From assembly GCF_000737335.2 (NCBI RefSeq), contig NZ_JMCC02000076.1, positions 1 to 64,000 on the forward strand: 64,000 nt of DNA, read 5' to 3'. The stretch is from Enhygromyxa salina (GTDB lineage: Bacteria > Myxococcota_A > Polyangia > Nannocystales > Nannocystaceae). A program made the position numbers and the translations under genes. Positions 44,275-53,150 of the stretch are shown here, in pieces. The notes beneath the pieces are model-generated. The model did no database searches and was not told the origin of the DNA. It saw nothing but the letters and a program-made list of their open reading frames with translations. The first letter of the stretch is position 1. Each line of letters begins with the position of its first letter.

Positions 44275-44781
44275 GTGGGCCCATTCGGCAGTGACACTGC
44301 GGGCGTGGGCGAGCTCGGCAGCGTGTTCGAGGACGACGACGGGGAGCTCCCGCGCGGGCCGGATCTGCGCGTCAGCGTGGAGATCCCCCGGGCCGCGCTG
44401 GGGGCCACGCTCCGCGCACCGGTCCCCGCCCGGATCGCCGTGGATGGCGAGCTGCTCGAGCGGGTGGTCCTGCACGGGGAAGACCCCAACACGATCGAGC
44501 TGCACCTCCCCGAGCAGCTGCCCGAGCGCGCGATGCTGCGGCTGCGTGGCCAGGGCGCGGCGAGCGAAGATGGGCGCGCTGGGGATCTTCTTGTCGTCGT
44601 CGAGCTTGTCGATCGGCCCCCGCGGGACACCGAGGTGATCAGCTTCCCGACCCAGCAGCTGAGCCGGCGAGCAGACGACAGCGTGGCCGGCAGCGCGGGC
44701 GGTGAGACCGACATCACCTGGTGGGTGCTGATGGGCCTGGTGCTGCTGGGCGGCGGCGCGCTCTTGCTGCTGGCGCTGTGA
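44275..44781 (+). CDS. DnaJ C-terminal-domain-like protein with C-terminal TM anchor
   Basis: 168 residues from GTG 44275. The segment RVSVEIPRAALGATLRAPVP, then ELHLPEQLPERAMLRLRGQG, then GDLLVVVELVDRPPRDTEV matches the order of a DnaJ/CbpA C-terminal substrate-binding domain (typical ...RLRGKG...GDLLV.V.V). There is no J-domain, no Gly/Phe region and no zinc finger, and it ends in a TM helix (TWWVLMGLVLLGGGALLLLA). It would present a client-binding beta domain at the membrane, with no Hsp70-stimulating part. Compare the HPD-less J-like domain at 6159-8828. Convergent with the cytochrome gene. Confidence 0.7.
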   Translation: MGPFGSDTAGVGELGSVFEDDDGELPRGPDLRVSVEIPRAALGATLRAPVPARIAVDGELLERVVLHGEDPNTIELHLPEQLPERAMLRLRGQGAASEDGRAGDLLVVVELVDRPPRDTEVISFPTQQLSRRADDSVAGSAGGETDITWWVLMGLVLLGGGALLLLAL

Positions 44782-44796
44782 CAGACCCCGGTCTGC

Positions 44797-45915
44797 CTAC
44801 TCGCCCTGCGCGGTCGGATACCCGCGATCGACCCACTCGTAGTAGCCCTCGTCCAGCACGGCGATCTGCCCAAACCCGGCGGCATCCAGGGCGTCAAAGG
44901 ACTGCCCCGAGACCGCGTGCGGGCAGCCACAATAGTTGACGATCCACACGTCCTTCGGCAGCTCGTCGATCACCAGCTCGAGATCGAAGAAGGGGATCGA
45001 CACCGCCCCCGCGAGGTGGCCTTCAACAAAGTCCGCGTGCGGCCGGGCGTCCAGCAAGATCATCTTGGCGCCAGCATCGAGCGCGGCCTTGACCGCGTCG
45101 ACCCCAATGTAGCGGCCGTCGATGAGCGTGAACGCGGGATCGGGCCCGTCGGGGTTGAGCACCGCGTCGGACACATCGGGCACGAAGGGCGGCAGCGGAT
45201 CGGTGTCGGGCTCGCGCTCCCAGCTGCGGATCAGCTTGATGACGTCGTCGATCTGGGCGGGCGTGAGGTCGTCCATGCCGCCGTCGGCGTAGCTGGCCAT
45301 CGGCGTGCCCGGGCGCCCGTTCACGATCGACTCGCGCAGGTAGCCGTCGCTGGCCATGGTCAAGAACCACGGGTTCTCCAGGCTCATGTACGTGCCGCCC
45401 ACGCCCAGCTCGCCGTGGCAGTCCTCGCAGCCGTACACCGCGTAGTAGGTCTCGCCGCGGAACACGGACGACGCGGGGTCGATCTCGTAGCCATCGACGT
45501 CCGCGTCAGGCACGGTCTGCCACGACTTGATGAACGCGACCAGGTGGTCGATCTGCTGATCCGACAGCGGCCCGGCCTTGACCGCGCCCCAGGCCGACAT
45601 TGATGTCCCCGGACGCCCGTAGCGGATCGCGGCGGCCAAGAACGCCTCGTCGGCGAGGCGCAGGAATTCTTGGTTGGCGAGCGCGTTGGCGTTGTCGGCG
45701 GCGTAGCCCTGGCCGACGTCACCGTGGCAAAACCCGCAGTATTGCTCGTAGAGCGCGGCCCCCTCGGCCTCCGGGCTGAGCTCGCCGGTCTCCGACTCGG
45801 CCTCGGTCCCGGCCGACTCGCTGGCCGACTCGCTGGCCGACTGGGCGGACTCATCGGCGGGGCTCGACACGCACGCGCCCACGCACAGCAACGACGCGAA
45901 CCATCCCCGGCGCAT
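44797..45915 (-). CDS. Diheme cytochrome c / rhodanese fusion lipoprotein
   Basis: 372 residues. Lipobox VGAC, then a Ser/Glu-rich linker. Two c-type cytochrome domains follow: CGFCH at residues 60-64 with distal Met106 in GRPGTSMSAWG, and CEDCH at 163-167 with Met206 in GRPGTPMASYA. Residues ~270-370 are a rhodanese domain (MILLDARPHADFVEGHLAG, then VNYCGCPHAVSGQSF). The loop Cys329/Cys331 differs from the usual CxxGxR active loop, so sulfurtransfer is possible but unproven. Exported and haem-loaded; electron transfer coupled to sulfur chemistry is inferred. The thioredoxin-like lipoprotein gene lies 1 bp upstream, forming an apparent redox operon. Confidence 0.87.
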   Translation of the reverse strand: MRRGWFASLLCVGACVSSPADESAQSASESASESAGTEAESETGELSPEAEGAALYEQYCGFCHGDVGQGYAADNANALANQEFLRLADEAFLAAAIRYGRPGTSMSAWGAVKAGPLSDQQIDHLVAFIKSWQTVPDADVDGYEIDPASSVFRGETYYAVYGCEDCHGELGVGGTYMSLENPWFLTMASDGYLRESIVNGRPGTPMASYADGGMDDLTPAQIDDVIKLIRSWEREPDTDPLPPFVPDVSDAVLNPDGPDPAFTLIDGRYIGVDAVKAALDAGAKMILLDARPHADFVEGHLAGAVSIPFFDLELVIDELPKDVWIVNYCGCPHAVSGQSFDALDAAGFGQIAVLDEGYYEWVDRGYPTAQGE

Positions 45916-45916
45916 G

Positions 45917-46720
45917 TCAGCCCTCGAGCGCAGCGATCACCGCGCCATACACGGTATCCCAGCCACTTTGGGTGTTCAGATCAATGCTGGGGTTGGCGTC
46001 GGCGTAGTTGAAGTAGCTGTGCAGAACTCCGTTGGAGTCGTAGATGTAGATGTCGTCGGTGCCAAGGCCAATCTCGTTCATCAAGCCCCACGCGTTGGCC
46101 TGGGCGGTGTCCTGCACGAGCGGGAACGAGGCGCGATCAATGAATTCCTGCTGCGTGTCGGCGTAGCCGTCTTGGTTGAGCGCGACAAACCACACCTCGT
46201 GGCCCTTTAGCGTCAGCTGGGCCTGCATCTGCTCGAGCTTCTCGAGCGTGCCCTGGCAGATCTCGCAGGTCGAGCGCATCAGGGTGAACAGCGTGACGCG
46301 ACCCTTGAAGGTCTCGAGGCTGTAGGTCTGGCCAAAGTTGCAGCTCTGCGGCTGGAAGTCCTCGAGCTCGAAGTAGGCCCAGGTCGAGCCGGGGCTCATC
46401 GGCGTGTCGGGCTGGGCGGCGTTGGCGGGGATCGGTTGGGTGCCGTTGGGGCCAGTGCAGTTGGGATCGCCGTCGCCATCCCCGTCCCCGCTCGGGTCGC
46501 CATCCCCGTCCCCATCGCCGCTCGGATCCCCGTCCCCATCGCCGCTCGGATCCCCGTCCCCATCACCGCTCGGGTCGCCATCCCCGTCCCCATCGCCGCT
46601 CGGATCCCCGTCCCCATCGCCGTCTCCGCTGGTCTCCGTGTCGGCGTTGTCGACCTCGCTGCTTGGGCAGGCGAGCAGCAGGGGGACACACATCAAGACA
46701 GCGCGCAGAGGATCGTTCAT
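45917..46720 (-). CDS. Thioredoxin-fold lipoprotein with GD-repeat linker
   Basis: 267 residues from ATG 46720. Signal peptide MNDPLRAVLMCVPLLLACPS, lipobox LLAC. Residues ~30-85 are GDGDGDGDPS repeats. The C-terminal ~165 residues form a TlpA/AhpC-type thioredoxin fold: YSLETFKGRVTLFTLMRSTC, with the redox pair CEIC (LMRSTCEICQGTLEKL), then GHEVWFVALNQDGY and a cis-Pro region FPLVQDTAQANAWGLM. A periplasmic or surface thiol-disulfide role is inferred; the partner could be the cytochrome-rhodanese protein encoded immediately downstream. Confidence 0.88.
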   Translation of the reverse strand: MNDPLRAVLMCVPLLLACPSSEVDNADTETSGDGDGDGDPSGDGDGDGDPSGDGDGDPSGDGDGDPSGDGDGDGDPSGDGDGDGDPNCTGPNGTQPIPANAAQPDTPMSPGSTWAYFELEDFQPQSCNFGQTYSLETFKGRVTLFTLMRSTCEICQGTLEKLEQMQAQLTLKGHEVWFVALNQDGYADTQQEFIDRASFPLVQDTAQANAWGLMNEIGLGTDDIYIYDSNGVLHSYFNYADANPSIDLNTQSGWDTVYGAVIAALEG

Positions 46721-46952
46721 GCCGGGCTCCGGGGGGGCGAGAGTACCACCCCGCACAACGCGTCCCAGGTCGGTGTGCCTCGCAGCTCGCTGTCACTCGC
46801 TGCTCACGCGTGCACCGGCGGATGCCTTGGACGGCGCCAATTCGCGCGGCCGGAGCCCAGCGCTGCAGCCCGCGGGGCCAGGCCGGCGACGACAACGACA
46901 ACAAGTTGGCCAAAGCGCTCCACCCTCTGTACCCTGAAACCGAATCGCCTCG

Positions 46953-48059
46953 ATGTCGATCCCCAACCTCCATCAGCTCCTCAAGGCCATGCTCGATCAG
47001 GGGGCGACGGATCTGCACGTCACCACCGCCTCACCGCCGATGCTGCGGCTCGACGGTCGGCTGGTCCCGCTGCGCACGCCCCCGTTCAGCCCCGACGACT
47101 GCAAGTCGCTGTGCTATTCGATCCTCTCGGACAAGCAGAAACACCGGTTCGAAGAGGAGCAAGAGCTCGATCTCTCGTTCGGGGTCAAGGGCCTGGCCCG
47201 GTTCCGCGCCAACCTCTACATGCAAAAGAGCGCGGTCGCCGGGGCGTTTCGCCTGATCCCCTACAACATCCGCACCTTCGACGAGCTCAAGCTGCCCCCG
47301 GTCATCAAGGAGCTGGCCCGAAAGCCGCGCGGGATGGTGTTGGTCACGGGCCCAACCGGCTCGGGCAAGAGCACCACGCTCGCGGCGATGCTCGATCTGA
47401 TCAACCGCGAGCGGCGCGAGCACATCATCACGCTCGAAGATCCGATCGAGTACATCCACCAGCACCAAAAGTGCCTGGTCAACCAGCGCGAGATCGGCTC
47501 GGACTCCATCAGCTTCACCCGCGCGCTCAAGTCGATCCTGCGCCAGGATCCCGACGTGGTCCTGATCGGCGAGATGCGTGACCCCGAGACGATCGGGGCC
47601 GCGCTGACCGTGGCCGAGACCGGCCACTTGACCTTCGGCACGCTGCACACCAACAGCGCGCTGCAGACCATCAACCGTATCATCGACGTGTTCCCGCCCC
47701 ACCAGCAGAGCCAGATCCGCGCGCAGCTGAGCTTCGTGCTCGAGGGCGTGGTCTGTCAGGCGCTGCTGCCCCGCAAGGGCGGCGGTCGGGTGCTCTCGGT
47801 CGAAGTCATGATCCCCACCCCCGCGATCCGCAACCTGATCCGCGAAGACAAGGTCCACCAGATCTACTCGCAGATGCAGGTTGGCCAGGGCGAGCACGGC
47901 ATGCAGACATTCAACCAATCGCTCGCCGAGCTCGTGCTCACCGATCAGCTCGAGCGCGAAGAGGCCATGGCTCGCTCGAGCCAACAGACCGAGCTCGACT
48001 CGATGCTCAAAGCGGGCAAGGGCCTGTCACACATCCAGCGAAAAGACAGGGGATACTGA
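46953..48059 (+). CDS. pilT: Type IV pilus retraction ATPase PilT
   Basis: 368 residues. The PilT/GspE-class hexameric motor: Walker A VTGPTGSGKSTTLAAML, Asp box IITLEDPIEYIHQHQK, Walker B VVLIGEMRDPETI, His box HLTFGTLHTNSALQTI, and the PilT-specific C-terminal region with AIRNLIREDKVHQIYSQMQ. It depolymerises pilin to retract the pilus, which powers twitching/social motility in myxobacteria. First gene of pilT-pilC-pilS; the 232 bp upstream (46721-46952) contains no gene or clear sigma-54 site. Confidence 0.97.
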   Translation: MSIPNLHQLLKAMLDQGATDLHVTTASPPMLRLDGRLVPLRTPPFSPDDCKSLCYSILSDKQKHRFEEEQELDLSFGVKGLARFRANLYMQKSAVAGAFRLIPYNIRTFDELKLPPVIKELARKPRGMVLVTGPTGSGKSTTLAAMLDLINRERREHIITLEDPIEYIHQHQKCLVNQREIGSDSISFTRALKSILRQDPDVVLIGEMRDPETIGAALTVAETGHLTFGTLHTNSALQTINRIIDVFPPHQQSQIRAQLSFVLEGVVCQALLPRKGGGRVLSVEVMIPTPAIRNLIREDKVHQIYSQMQVGQGEHGMQTFNQSLAELVLTDQLEREEAMARSSQQTELDSMLKAGKGLSHIQRKDRGY

Positions 48060-49264
48060 TGGCAGCGTGGATTTGGGAAGCGTCGACCCGCGCGGGCGAG
48101 CACCGCTCGGGCACCATGGAAGCCGACAGCGAGAACGTGGTCCGCGACCGCCTGTCGGCGCAGGGCATGGTCATCAACAGCGTCAAGAAGAAGCCGGTCG
48201 CGCTCAAGCTGCCCACGCTCGGCTCCGGCGTCTCGCTCAAGGATCTGGTCGTCTTCACCCGCACCTTCTCGACCATGGTCGACGCTGGCCTGCCGCTCGT
48301 GCAGTGCCTGGACATGCTGTCCAGCCAGGCAGAGAACAAGCACTTCGGCGGGATCTTGGCCAAGGTCAAGGCCGACGTGGAGTCAGGCAAGTCGCTGAGC
48401 GAGTCCATGGCCAAGCACCCCAAGGTGTTCGACCAGCTGTTCTCGAACTTGGTCGCCGCGGGCGAGGCCGGCGGCATCTTGGATCTGATCTTTCGCCGGA
48501 TGGCGACCTATCTCGAGAAGTCGGCAAAGCTCGCTCGTCAGGTCCGCGGCGCGTTGGTCTACCCAACCGCGATCGTGGTCGTGGGTGTTGGCGTCATGAT
48601 CATCATGATGACCTTCGTGCTGCCCACCTTCGAGACCATGTTCAAGGATCTCGGGGCCGGCTCGCTGCCGGGCCCCACCCGGGTGGTCCTGGGCATCAGC
48701 CACTTCATCACTGGCAACGCGCTGATCCTGATCCCGCTGGTCGTCGCGGCCGGCTTCGGGATCTCGGCGTTCAAGCGGACCACGCAGGGCCGCTACATGT
48801 GGGACAGCATGCTGCTCAAGCTGCCGATCTTCGGCAACGTGGTGCGCAAGGGCGCCGTCGCCCGGTTCACGCGCACGCTTGGCACCTTGCTGGCCTCGGG
48901 TGTGCCGATCCTCGACGCGATGGACATCGTCGCGCGCACGGCCGGCAACGCCGTGATCCAAAAGGGCATTCTCTACGCCCGCGAGAAGGTGTCCGAGGGT
49001 AAAGACATCGCCTCGCCGCTGCTCGAGACCGGCATCTTCCCGCCCATGGTCGTGCAGATGATCGGCGTGGGTGAGCAGACCGGCGCGATGGACGACATGC
49101 TGCAGAAGATCGCCGACTTCTACGAAGAAGAGGTCGACGCAGCGGTGGCCGCGATGTCGGCCATGCTCGAGCCGCTGATCCTGGTGTTCCTCGGGGTCGG
49201 CGTCGGCGGCATGCTGATCGCCATGTACCTCCCGATCTTCGACGTCGCAGGCGGCATCAAGTAG
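48059..49264 (+). CDS. pilC: Type IV pilus inner-membrane platform protein PilC
   Basis: 401 residues; ATG overlaps the pilT stop (TGATG). Two GspF/PilC domains: FTRTFSTMVDAGLPLVQCLD, then RQVRGALVYPTAIVVVGVGV, then a second copy FTRTLGTLLASGVPILDAMD, ending with TM segments LEPLILVFLGVGVGGMLIAM. The platform couples the PilT/PilB motors to pilus rotation and subunit exchange. Confidence 0.96.
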   Translation: MAAWIWEASTRAGEHRSGTMEADSENVVRDRLSAQGMVINSVKKKPVALKLPTLGSGVSLKDLVVFTRTFSTMVDAGLPLVQCLDMLSSQAENKHFGGILAKVKADVESGKSLSESMAKHPKVFDQLFSNLVAAGEAGGILDLIFRRMATYLEKSAKLARQVRGALVYPTAIVVVGVGVMIIMMTFVLPTFETMFKDLGAGSLPGPTRVVLGISHFITGNALILIPLVVAAGFGISAFKRTTQGRYMWDSMLLKLPIFGNVVRKGAVARFTRTLGTLLASGVPILDAMDIVARTAGNAVIQKGILYAREKVSEGKDIASPLLETGIFPPMVVQMIGVGEQTGAMDDMLQKIADFYEEEVDAAVAAMSAMLEPLILVFLGVGVGGMLIAMYLPIFDVAGGIK

Positions 49265-49266
49265 CC

Positions 49267-51006
49267 GTGGCCCCCGACGCCGAGACCTCTGGAGTCGCGA
49301 TGCTCAGCGCGGAGCTGCAGGTCAATCTCGGCACCGAACTCAAAGACGGACCTGGGCCCCCGCCGCGCAGGCCCGACACCGGGCCCGAGGCGATGCGCCG
49401 ACGCATCTCCTACTTCATGTTCTTTCGGCTGGTCCTGGTCGCGCTGTTCGCCCTGATCTTGACCTACACCACCTGGCTCGCCGAGCAGCACACGCTCACC
49501 CCCGGTGAATGGCTCGGCTGGACCGCGGTCGCCAGCGGCTTCGTCGTCACCTTGGTGTTCGCGTGGCAGATCCGGCCGCAGCCTGGCGTCCGGACCTCGA
49601 GCAAGAGACTGCGCGCGATCAGCTGGGCGCAGTCGGCGTTTGACATCGTGTTCGCGATGATCGCCGTTGGCCTGACCGGCGGCGTCGACTCGGACCTCGC
49701 GTTCTTGTTTCTCATCGCCGTGCTCGGGGCGGCGACGATGGGCGACCGACGGCAGATCCTCGCGGTCGCGACCGCGTGCGGGCTGCTCTACGTCAGCCTG
49801 AGCATGGCCCAGTTCGTCGGCGTGCTGAGCGGCCTCACGGGTCCCGGCGTCGGGGCGGTGATCGAGCCGGCGCAGCTGTGGGTCGCGCTGTTGCGCAATG
49901 CTGGGGCGATCGCGGTCGTAGCGATGCTGTCGAGCTACCTCAACACCCAGCTGTTGTCGTCGGTCATGCAGCTCGGCAGCCTGCGCACGCTCAACGAGAA
50001 CATCGTCCGTTCGCTCAGCTCGGGGCTCCTGACCGTCGATCAGTCCGGGATCGTGTTGTTCGCCAACCCCACCGCCGCGGCCTTGCTCGGCCGGACCGGC
50101 GACCTCGTTGGGTGCGACTGCGAAGCGCTGCTGCCTGGAGTGCGTGGGCACCTCGACGACTCGGGCGGCGTCCGCAACCGCTTCGAGCTGACCGTCAACC
50201 GCGTCAACGACAACCGCCGCGTCAACCTGGGCCTCGCGTGCAGCACCCTGCTCGACGCCGAGGGCCTGTTCTTGGGTCACATCGTCAACTTCCAAGACGT
50301 CACGGATCTGCGCGAGATGGAGCGCGTGCTGCGACGCAACGAGCGGCTGACCGCGCTCGGGACCTTGGCGGCCTCGGTCGCCCACGAGGTCCGCAACCCG
50401 CTCGCCGCGATCTCGGGCTGCGCCGAGCTGCTCGAGGACGACGTTGGCGAAGAGGACCAGCGCCTGATCCGGGTGATCCGCAGCGAGTCGGCCCGGCTCG
50501 CCGACATCGTGTCCGAGCTGCTCGACTACACCCGCCCGCGCGAGCTGGTGCGCTCCAACATCGAGCTTGGCCGCGCGCTCGTCGAGCTCGCCGACAGCTT
50601 TCGCGCCGACCCGACCAACGCCAGCGTCGAGCTCGTCGTCACTGTCCCCAAGCAGCCGGTCCCCGTCGAGCTCGACATCTCGCAGCTGACCCAGGTGCTG
50701 TGGAACCTGGTCCGCAACGGCGCCCAAGCCATGGACGGCGAGGGCCGGCTCGAGCTCGAGCTCGAGCCGCGAGACGACCACGTATACCTGCGCGTACGCG
50801 ACTTTGGCAGCGGGATCGAGGCCGCGGCGCTCGGTAAGATCTTCGAGCCCTTCTACTCGACCAAGAGCGGCGGGACCGGGATTGGCCTGGCGCTGGTTCA
50901 CCGGATCGTTGAAGAGCACGGCGGCGTGATCAAGGTCGAGTCGACGGTGGGCAAAGGCACGGTGTTCACCGTGAAGCTGCCGCGCCGGGCCCCTACGCTG
51001 AGCTGA
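49267..51006 (+). CDS. pilS: Sensor histidine kinase PilS
   Basis: 579 residues from GTG 49267, 2 bp after pilC. Six hydrophobic segments (~45-215), then a PAS-like domain (NIVRSLSSGLLTVDQSGIVL, reaching LFANPTAAALLG), then a HisKA H-box LAASVAHEVRNPLAAISG, N-box QVLWNLVRNGAQAMDGEG, G1 VRDFGSGIE, F-box IFEPFYSTKSG and G2 GTGIGLALVHRIVEEHGG. PilS senses pilin in the membrane and controls pilA through the sigma-54 activator PilR. No pilR follows here. The stop codon lies inside a pentanucleotide repeat. Confidence 0.93.
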   Translation: MAPDAETSGVAMLSAELQVNLGTELKDGPGPPPRRPDTGPEAMRRRISYFMFFRLVLVALFALILTYTTWLAEQHTLTPGEWLGWTAVASGFVVTLVFAWQIRPQPGVRTSSKRLRAISWAQSAFDIVFAMIAVGLTGGVDSDLAFLFLIAVLGAATMGDRRQILAVATACGLLYVSLSMAQFVGVLSGLTGPGVGAVIEPAQLWVALLRNAGAIAVVAMLSSYLNTQLLSSVMQLGSLRTLNENIVRSLSSGLLTVDQSGIVLFANPTAAALLGRTGDLVGCDCEALLPGVRGHLDDSGGVRNRFELTVNRVNDNRRVNLGLACSTLLDAEGLFLGHIVNFQDVTDLREMERVLRRNERLTALGTLAASVAHEVRNPLAAISGCAELLEDDVGEEDQRLIRVIRSESARLADIVSELLDYTRPRELVRSNIELGRALVELADSFRADPTNASVELVVTVPKQPVPVELDISQLTQVLWNLVRNGAQAMDGEGRLELELEPRDDHVYLRVRDFGSGIEAAALGKIFEPFYSTKSGGTGIGLALVHRIVEEHGGVIKVESTVGKGTVFTVKLPRRAPTLS

Positions 51007-51053
51007 GCTGAGCTGAGCTGAGCTGAGCTGAGCTGAGCTGAGCTGAGCTGAGC
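50998..51053. repeat. AGCTG pentanucleotide microsatellite (11 copies) at the pilS stop
   Basis: ctg followed by ten perfect agctg units and a final agc. The pilS stop codon (TGA 51004-51006) is formed by the second unit. All three frames reach TGA within one 15-bp cycle, so slippage could alter only the last few residues. Confidence 0.95.
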
Positions 51054-51068
51054 CCAACCCGTTTGCCC

Positions 51069-51094
51069 GCCGAGGCTTCTGTGGAAGCCTCGGC
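51069..51094. terminator. Bidirectional terminator-like hairpin
   Basis: Perfect 11-bp inverted repeat GCCGAGGCTTC-tgtg-GAAGCCTCGGC between pilS and the convergent gene at 51115-52131. GC-rich stem, tight loop; there is no long T-run on either side. Confidence 0.7.
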
Positions 51095-51114
51095 TTCGCC
51101 GGTGCAGACCCCAG

Positions 51115-52131
51115 CTATTCCCACGCCAGCGTGCTCAGCGACGCGTCAACCAGCGCGCCCATGGTCTGGCAGCGCTCGAAGCGACGGTCCCCGTACGCGT
51201 CGATCAACCCGGCCCGCAGCGCCGCCACGTTGGCCTCGGGCGCGAGCTCGTCAAACCGCATCACATCCAGCAATTGCCGCAAGCGCTCCGCTTCACTGGT
51301 CGCCCGGTGGCGGATCAGGCTGCGCTCTTCTTGCTGATATTGCCGCGTGGTCGCCTGCTCCATGCAGCGCATGCCCAATTTGATGATGGGATTGTTCTCT
51401 ACATAATAATTGGGCTGATACACGCGAATGTTGCCCTCGTAGCTCTGCTGATCAAAGTCGATCGCGCGCAGCCGGTAGCTGGTCTCGTCAAAGTCTGGCG
51501 TGATGTCGACGACGAAGTTGCCGGCGTGCATGTCACCGAGCAGGCGAATGAAGCAGCGCTCACAGAACTTGACGAATTCCTTGGCGAGCCGGACCTCGTC
51601 GAGGTGCTTGTCCTCGAGGTGGTCACGCATGAACACGTCGCCCGGGATCCCGGCGATGTGCGACTCGACCAGGGTGTCGTCGTGGGTCATGAACTCGAGC
51701 CGGTTGGGCGACAGGATGTGCTCGAGCTCGAGCCCGTAGACCCGCGAGGCGTCGGCCCGCTTGACGTAGAAGTAGTCGAAGTTCTCGTTGAGGGTGTTGA
51801 GGATCCGGACCCGGAACGGCTGGGTGTTGCCGTAGGAGCACACGTCGACCCGGTCGGTCACGAGGTGCTGCATCAGCGAGAGATCACCCGTCACCCGCAG
51901 CGTCGCGTAGGTGTCGACCAGGGCCCGGTTGATCCGCTTGCGCTCGCTCGCGGGGTACAGCACCGACTCCCACAGCGTGTCGCGGCCGCGCTTGTCGTAG
52001 ACCGGGACGGTGTCGCCGTAGTAGGTGAGATCCTCGTAGCGGATCGGTAGCCGCAGCTCACGACCGTGTCCGACCAAGTAGCGACGCAGCGCGTCGGACA
52101 CCCGGTAGGGCTGCTTCTTGCGCGAGATCAT
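51115..52131 (-). CDS. Protein-kinase-fold (aminoglycoside phosphotransferase/ABC1-like) protein of unknown substrate
   Basis: 338 residues from ATG 52131. The centre holds a kinase-type catalytic pair: LLGDMHAGNFVVD (GD-x-H-x-GN, catalytic Asp and metal-binding Asn) and LRAIDFDQQSYEGN (the DFD/DFG-equivalent metal Asp). The N-terminal lobe includes basic segments (VYDKRGRDTLWESVL, KRINRALVDTYATLRV) and VLNTLNENF-like beta strands. The C-terminal ~90 residues are helical. No family specific match is recalled. ATP-dependent phosphotransfer to a small molecule or protein is inferred from the motifs. Convergent with pilS. Confidence 0.75.
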   Translation of the reverse strand: MISRKKQPYRVSDALRRYLVGHGRELRLPIRYEDLTYYGDTVPVYDKRGRDTLWESVLYPASERKRINRALVDTYATLRVTGDLSLMQHLVTDRVDVCSYGNTQPFRVRILNTLNENFDYFYVKRADASRVYGLELEHILSPNRLEFMTHDDTLVESHIAGIPGDVFMRDHLEDKHLDEVRLAKEFVKFCERCFIRLLGDMHAGNFVVDITPDFDETSYRLRAIDFDQQSYEGNIRVYQPNYYVENNPIIKLGMRCMEQATTRQYQQEERSLIRHRATSEAERLRQLLDVMRFDELAPEANVAALRAGLIDAYGDRRFERCQTMGALVDASLSTLAWE

Positions 52132-52192
52132 CGGCACCGGCTCAGCATCGCACGACTGGCTGGTTTCGGCTCGGTGCCCCGGTGACGATCTT

Positions 52193-53107
<915 letters not shown>

Positions 53108-53150
53108 GGTGCACATCATACTGTGCCCACATCCCTGCGCGTTGGTGCGG

